DNA of 7,787 nt from Gammaproteobacteria bacterium. GTDB taxonomy: Bacteria; Pseudomonadota; Gammaproteobacteria; Xanthomonadales; Xanthomonadaceae. Both the position numbers and the translations under genes were made by a program. The number at the start of each line of letters is the position of its first letter. Position 1 is the stretch's first letter. Location: assembly GCA_026398715.1 (NCBI GenBank), contig JAPLSI010000172.1:1-7787 (forward strand), read 5' to 3'. Below the pieces are notes generated by a model that saw only the letters and a program-made list of their open reading frames with translations, did not search any database and had not been told where the DNA came from. This document shows positions 5,000-7,787 of the stretch, piece after piece.

Positions 5000-5512
5000 T
5001 CAGGCGTTGCCGCCCTCGGCAACCGTAACCGAGCCGCCCTGCTGGCCTTCGGCGCGACGACGCAGGCCTTCGGCATACAGCGCTTCGAAATTGATCGGCT
5101 GCATGTAGAAGGGCGGGAAGCCGCCGTTGGTGATCAGGTCGCTGATCGACTGGCGCACGTACGGGAACAACACGTTCGGGCAATAGGTGCCGAGCATCAT
5201 GTCCAGGGTGCGGTCGTCGAAACCGGCCAGGCCGAAGATGCCGGCTTGTTCGACTTCAGCCAGGTACACGGTCTTGTCGTTCAAGGTGCAGGTCAGCGTG
5301 ACGCCGAGGATCACTTCGAACAGGTCGCCTTCGAGGCGGCCGACTTTCTGGTTGAGGTTCATGTTGAGCTGCGGCTGGCCCTGCTCGTTGAACACGGCCG
5401 GCGCATTCGGCGCCTCAAAGGAAACGTCCTTCACGTAGATCTTTTCTACGGTGAACTGGGCCTGGGCCTGGGCGTTGCCGTCGGCGACGACGGGGTTGGT
5501 CTGGTCGGTCAT
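5000..5512 (-). CDS. secB: Protein-export chaperone SecB
   Basis: Cytoplasmic homotetrameric chaperone that keeps preproteins unfolded and hands them to SecA. It has 170 residues (E. coli 155). The core has [19 protein letters not shown] (20-38), the strand region [30 protein letters not shown] (64-93) and the strongly conserved [37 protein letters not shown] (110-147). The extra length is an N-terminal Ala/Gln-rich stretch and a Gly-rich, acidic tail (151-170), the tail region that contacts SecA in other species. The ATG at 5512 has GGAG (5521-5524) 8 nt upstream and a good extended -10 promoter (5546-5554). gpsA follows 31 nt downstream. The usual partner grxC, between secB and yibN in enterobacteria, is absent. 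Several neighbours encode proteins with signal peptides, but a specific client link is not shown. Confidence 0.97.
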   Translation of the reverse strand: MTDQTNPVVADGNAQAQAQFTVEKIYVKDVSFEAPNAPAVFNEQGQPQLNMNLNQKVGRLEGDLFEVILGVTLTCTLNDKTVYLAEVEQAGIFGLAGFDDRTLDMMLGTYCPNVLFPYVRQSISDLITNGGFPPFYMQPINFEALYAEGLRRRAEGQQGGSVTVAEGGNA

Positions 5513-5545
5513 TGCGGATACTCCGGAGAAATGCGGAAACGAAAT

Positions 5546-5554
5546 ATTATGTCA
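5546..5554 (-). promoter_or_regulatory. Extended -10 sigma-70 promoter of secB-gpsA
   Basis: On the minus strand TGA-CATAAT gives the extended -10 TGn motif plus five of six -10 consensus bases. No good -35 is present, which is usual for extended -10 promoters. The expected start is near 5539, giving a leader of about 27 nt that contains the secB Shine-Dalgarno sequence. Confidence 0.55.
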
Positions 5555-5556
5555 TA

Positions 5557-5594
5557 GGGCCCGGGACACGGCCTGTGGCCGGGTTTTCGGGCCC
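5557..5594 (-). repeat. Nested inverted repeats between the rhodanese gene and secB
   Basis: GGGCCCG (5557-5563) is matched by CGGGCCC (5588-5594), and inside them CGGCC-TGT-GGCCG (5569-5581) forms a perfect small hairpin. The whole forms a stable cruciform-like structure downstream of the rhodanese stop and just upstream of the secB promoter. On the minus strand there is no T tract after it, so it is not a canonical intrinsic terminator. It may slow polymerase, protect the 3' end of the rhodanese message, or bind a regulator of secB. Confidence 0.5.
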
Positions 5595-5603
5595 CTGGGG
5601 GGG

Positions 5604-6038
5604 TCAGCGGCCCTTGGTCAGCGGCAGGTTGGCCTGCTGCCAGGCGCCGATGCCGCCGTCGAGCCAGTAGACCTTCTTGAAGCCGGCCTTCACCAGCTTC
5701 TTGGCAGCGTCGGCGGAAGCGGTGCCGCTGCGGCAGGTCACCACCACTGGCAGGTCGCGGACCTTGGCCAGCAGCTTGCTTTCGGGGTCGAACTGGCTGG
5801 GGGCCACGTTCTTCGCGCCCGGGATATGGCCTTTTTCGAAGTCGGTGCTGGCGCTCAGGTCCACCAGCAGCGCGTCTTCACGGTTGATCAGCGCGGTCAG
5901 GCCGGCCGGATTGACCGACTTGAAGCCGCTGAACAAGCGGGCGACCTCGGTATAGACCAGCGCCAGGGTCAGTCCCAGCAGGGCCAGGGACAGCAGCGCG
6001 TGTTCGCCGGCGAAGGCGAGCAGTGAATCGAGGGTCAT
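5604..6038 (-). CDS. yibN: Membrane-anchored single-domain rhodanese, YibN-like
   Basis: Inner-membrane protein of 144 residues (E. coli YibN 143) with one N-terminal transmembrane helix (about 13-31) and a cytoplasmic rhodanese domain (about 43-142). The active-site loop CRSGTAS (102-108) carries the sulfur-accepting cysteine C102. Other rhodanese segments are FEKGHIPGAKNV (67-78) and YWLDGGIGAW (124-133). The usual Asp-x-Arg turn (VDVR) reads VDLS (59-62), so the common arginine is missing. YibN-type proteins have been linked to the YidC insertase and membrane-protein insertion, which fits the location beside secB; sulfur transfer has no known acceptor here. The start at 6038 is followed at once by the anchor, and only a weak GAGA serves as ribosome-binding site. 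A good sigma-70 promoter (6068-6096) lies upstream, so it is probably transcribed apart from the SulP gene. Confidence 0.9.
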   Translation of the reverse strand: MTLDSLLAFAGEHALLSLALLGLTLALVYTEVARLFSGFKSVNPAGLTALINREDALLVDLSASTDFEKGHIPGAKNVAPSQFDPESKLLAKVRDLPVVVTCRSGTASADAAKKLVKAGFKKVYWLDGGIGAWQQANLPLTKGR

Positions 6039-6067
6039 GGAAATCTCGGAAGGTCTTGCGGGCGGGC

Positions 6068-6096
6068 ATTATCGGTGGCCCGGACCGTTGAGCCAA
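6068..6096 (-). promoter_or_regulatory. Sigma-70 promoter of the rhodanese gene
   Basis: On the minus strand TTGGCT (6091-6096) and GATAAT (6068-6073) are separated by exactly 17 bp. They match the -35 consensus in four of six bases and the -10 consensus in five of six. The site fills the 69-bp gap after the SulP stop codon. The expected start is near 6061, about 23 nt before the rhodanese ATG. Confidence 0.6.
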
Positions 6097-6107
6097 GCAC
6101 CAGCGGT

Positions 6108-7787
6108 TCAGGCCCCGGCTTTGTCCCCGGCTGCCACGGCCTGGGCCGCCCATTCCAGGGCCGTGTCGAAGCCATCGGCCATGCCCAGCAGGTTGGACTC
6201 ATCGCCCAGGCCCTGGCTGATCAGCAGCGCGTGCGGCTGGGGCTGCACGCCCGACAGGATCACCTGCGTGCCATGCCGCGCACAGCGCGACAGGAACTGG
6301 CGCAAGGCATAGGCGCCCGAGGCATCGATCAAGGGCACCAGGCGCATGCGCAGGATGAACACCTTGGGCGGCACCGGAAACTGGTCGAGTACTTCATCGA
6401 GCCGGTTGGCCACCGCGAAGAACAACGGCCCCGAAATGCGGAAGGCCGCGACGCCCGGCGGCAACCGGTCGCGCTGGTCCGGCTCCTCGTCCCCATCGGA
6501 GTCGTTCAACTCATCCTGCGCGTCGCTGTCATTGCTGACCGACACCACCTCGCTCATGCGATGCATGAACAGGAACGCCGCCAGCACCACGCCCACTTCA
6601 ATGGCCACCGTCAAATCGAAAGCGACAGTGAGCGCGAAGGTCACCAGCAGCACCAGCCGGTCGCCCCAGTGGCCGCGCAGCAGGTGCTTGAACTGTTCGA
6701 TCTCGCTCATGTTCCAGGCCACCACCACCAGCACCGCGGCCAGCGCCGCCAGCGGCACGTAGGCCATCAAGGGCGCCGCCACCAGCATGAACAACAACAG
6801 GAACAGCGCATGCGCGATGCCGGCGACCGGGCTGCGCGCGCCGGCGCGGATATTGGTCGCGGTGCGCGCGATCGCGCCCGTTGCCGGCAGTCCACCGAAC
6901 AACGCCGATGCGCAGTTGGCCACGCCCTGCGCGACCAGTTCGCCATTGGACCGGTGCCGCCCGCCGGTCATGCCATCGGCCACCACGGCCGACAACAACG
7001 ACTCGACGCCGCCGAGGAAGGCGATGGTCAGCGCCGCGGGCAACATCTCGCCGGTGCGCTCGAACGGAATATGCGGGAATTCGAACGCCGGCAACGCGGC
7101 GGGAATGGCGCCAAAAACAGAGCCGATGGTCGGCGCCGAATGCGCGAGCGAGAAATCGGCCAGCAGCACGCTCGCCAACGAGCCGAGCACCACCGCAATC
7201 AGGAAGCCCGGCCACAATGGCCGCCAGCGACGAACGCCGATGATCACCGCCAGGCAACCCAACGCCATCGCCACGCTGGCCGGGTTGATGCTGTCCATGT
7301 GCGCGGCGTACGCCTGCCACTTCGGCACGAACGCGCCCGGCAGTTTTTCGATCGACAAACCAAAAAGATCCTTCACCTGGCTGGTGAAGATGCTCACCGC
7401 AATGCCCGCGGTGAAACCGGTGATGACGGGCTGCGGCATGTAGCGCATCAGCACGCCCAGGCGCAGCAGCCCCGCAGCGATCAGGATCAGCCCGGCCAGC
7501 AGGGTGCACAGGATCATGCCGCCATAACCGAAGCGCTCGATGACCACGAACACCACCGGGATGAAGGCTGCGGTCGGGCCGCCGACCTGCACGCGCGAGC
7601 CGCCCAGGAAAGAGATCAGGAAGCCGGCCACGATCGCCGTGTGCAAACCCTTTTCCGGCGCCGCGCCGCTGGCTATCGCCAAGGCCATGGCCAAGGGCAG
7701 CGCGACCACTGCCACGGTCAATCCGGCAATCAGGTCCTGGCGCAGGTCGCGCAGGCTGTAGCCGCTGCGCAGCACGGTGTAAAGCTT
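6108..7787 (-). CDS. SulP/SLC26-family anion transporter with C-terminal STAS domain, 5' end outside window
   Basis: Inner-membrane anion transporter; 559 residues are visible. The membrane domain (visible residues 15 to about 405) has the first-helix signature GLTVAVVALPLAMALAIASG (22-41), the substrate-site half-helix GSRVQVGGPTAAF (63-75) and the later GGLPATGAIARTATNIRAGARSP segment. A very acidic linker (about 419-440, NDSDAQDELNDSDGDEEPD) leads to a STAS domain (445-550) with the conserved turn LIDASG (486-491). Family members carry sulfate, bicarbonate or dicarboxylates, and the substrate cannot be read from the sequence; no carbonic anhydrase is fused or adjacent. A GTG at 7775 would give 555 residues, but the frame stays open to the edge as KLYT before it, and SulP proteins commonly have a similar KLFTVLREGY-type N-terminus. 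The true start is probably a few codons beyond the window. Confidence 0.93.
   Translation of the reverse strand, partial: KLYTVLRSGYSLRDLRQDLIAGLTVAVVALPLAMALAIASGAAPEKGLHTAIVAGFLISFLGGSRVQVGGPTAAFIPVVFVVIERFGYGGMILCTLLAGLILIAAGLLRLGVLMRYMPQPVITGFTAGIAVSIFTSQVKDLFGLSIEKLPGAFVPKWQAYAAHMDSINPASVAMALGCLAVIIGVRRWRPLWPGFLIAVVLGSLASVLLADFSLAHSAPTIGSVFGAIPAALPAFEFPHIPFERTGEMLPAALTIAFLGGVESLLSAVVADGMTGGRHRSNGELVAQGVANCASALFGGLPATGAIARTATNIRAGARSPVAGIAHALFLLLFMLVAAPLMAYVPLAALAAVLVVVAWNMSEIEQFKHLLRGHWGDRLVLLVTFALTVAFDLTVAIEVGVVLAAFLFMHRMSEVVSVSNDSDAQDELNDSDGDEEPDQRDRLPPGVAAFRISGPLFFAVANRLDEVLDQFPVPPKVFILRMRLVPLIDASGAYALRQFLSRCARHGTQVILSGVQPQPHALLISQGLGDESNLLGMADGFDTALEWAAQAVAAGDKAGA

Noticed and set aside
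3868..5028. 386-codon plus-strand frame opposite gpsA
   Set aside because: GpsA on the minus strand has all family motifs; the opposite frame is His/Gln/Arg-rich and begins inside the bidirectional terminator.
4913..5557. 214-codon plus-strand frame opposite secB
   Set aside because: It is a shadow of the SecB frame, with no start signal or recognisable domain.
6598..7509. 303-codon minus-strand frame inside the SulP gene
   Set aside because: It is an out-of-frame overlap of a transporter with continuous membrane helices; Arg/Gly/Ala-rich without domain features.
7782..7787. Window ends exactly on AAGCTT, a HindIII site
   Set aside because: It could hint at a clone end, but the left end shows no such site and a six-base match at an edge can be chance; the bases read normally as SulP codons.

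Overview
The window looks like chromosomal DNA of a GC-rich gammaproteobacterium of the Xanthomonadaceae/Lysobacter group. The main pointer is a tandem pair of Ax21-type outer-membrane beta-barrel genes, a family I know only from Xanthomonas, Stenotrophomonas, Xylella, Lysobacter and relatives. The trmL, gpsA, secB and yibN-like rhodanese genes agree with a gammaproteobacterium. I see no phage, insertion sequence, CRISPR array, tRNA or rRNA gene.

Layout. On the left, the N-terminal third of an exported M16 zinc peptidase (1-614, minus, cut by the window edge) is divergent from a secreted protein of unknown function (707-1498, plus). A dyad between two weak back-to-back -10 elements separates them. 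Next comes a near-consensus sigma-54 promoter (1571-1586) and a small two-cysteine exported protein (1622-1876), then trmL (1885-2346). The centre holds two ax21-family paralogues (2494-3069 and 3295-3849), each with an intrinsic terminator behind it. A bidirectional terminator (3871-3900) separates them from the convergent minus-strand genes. On the right, reading leftward, are a SulP-type anion transporter (6108-7787, 5' end outside the window), a membrane-anchored rhodanese (yibN-like), secB and gpsA.

Gene cooperation. The rhodanese, secB, gpsA and trmL are the remains of the enterobacterial cluster yibN-grxC-secB-gpsA-cysE-trmL. Here grxC and cysE are absent, and trmL lies on the other side of the ax21 pair in convergent orientation. 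SecB fits a region rich in exported proteins: the M16 peptidase, two small secreted proteins and two outer-membrane barrels all carry signal peptides.

The least ordinary signals are regulatory. They are the sigma-54 promoter on the small secreted protein; the leader of the first ax21 gene, where a strong intrinsic terminator lies just before the ribosome-binding site and overlaps a second, mutually exclusive hairpin; and the leader of the second ax21 gene, where a start-Ser-stop mini-ORF and the gene itself each have their ribosome-binding site inside a small hairpin. No wholly new multi-gene system is evident.
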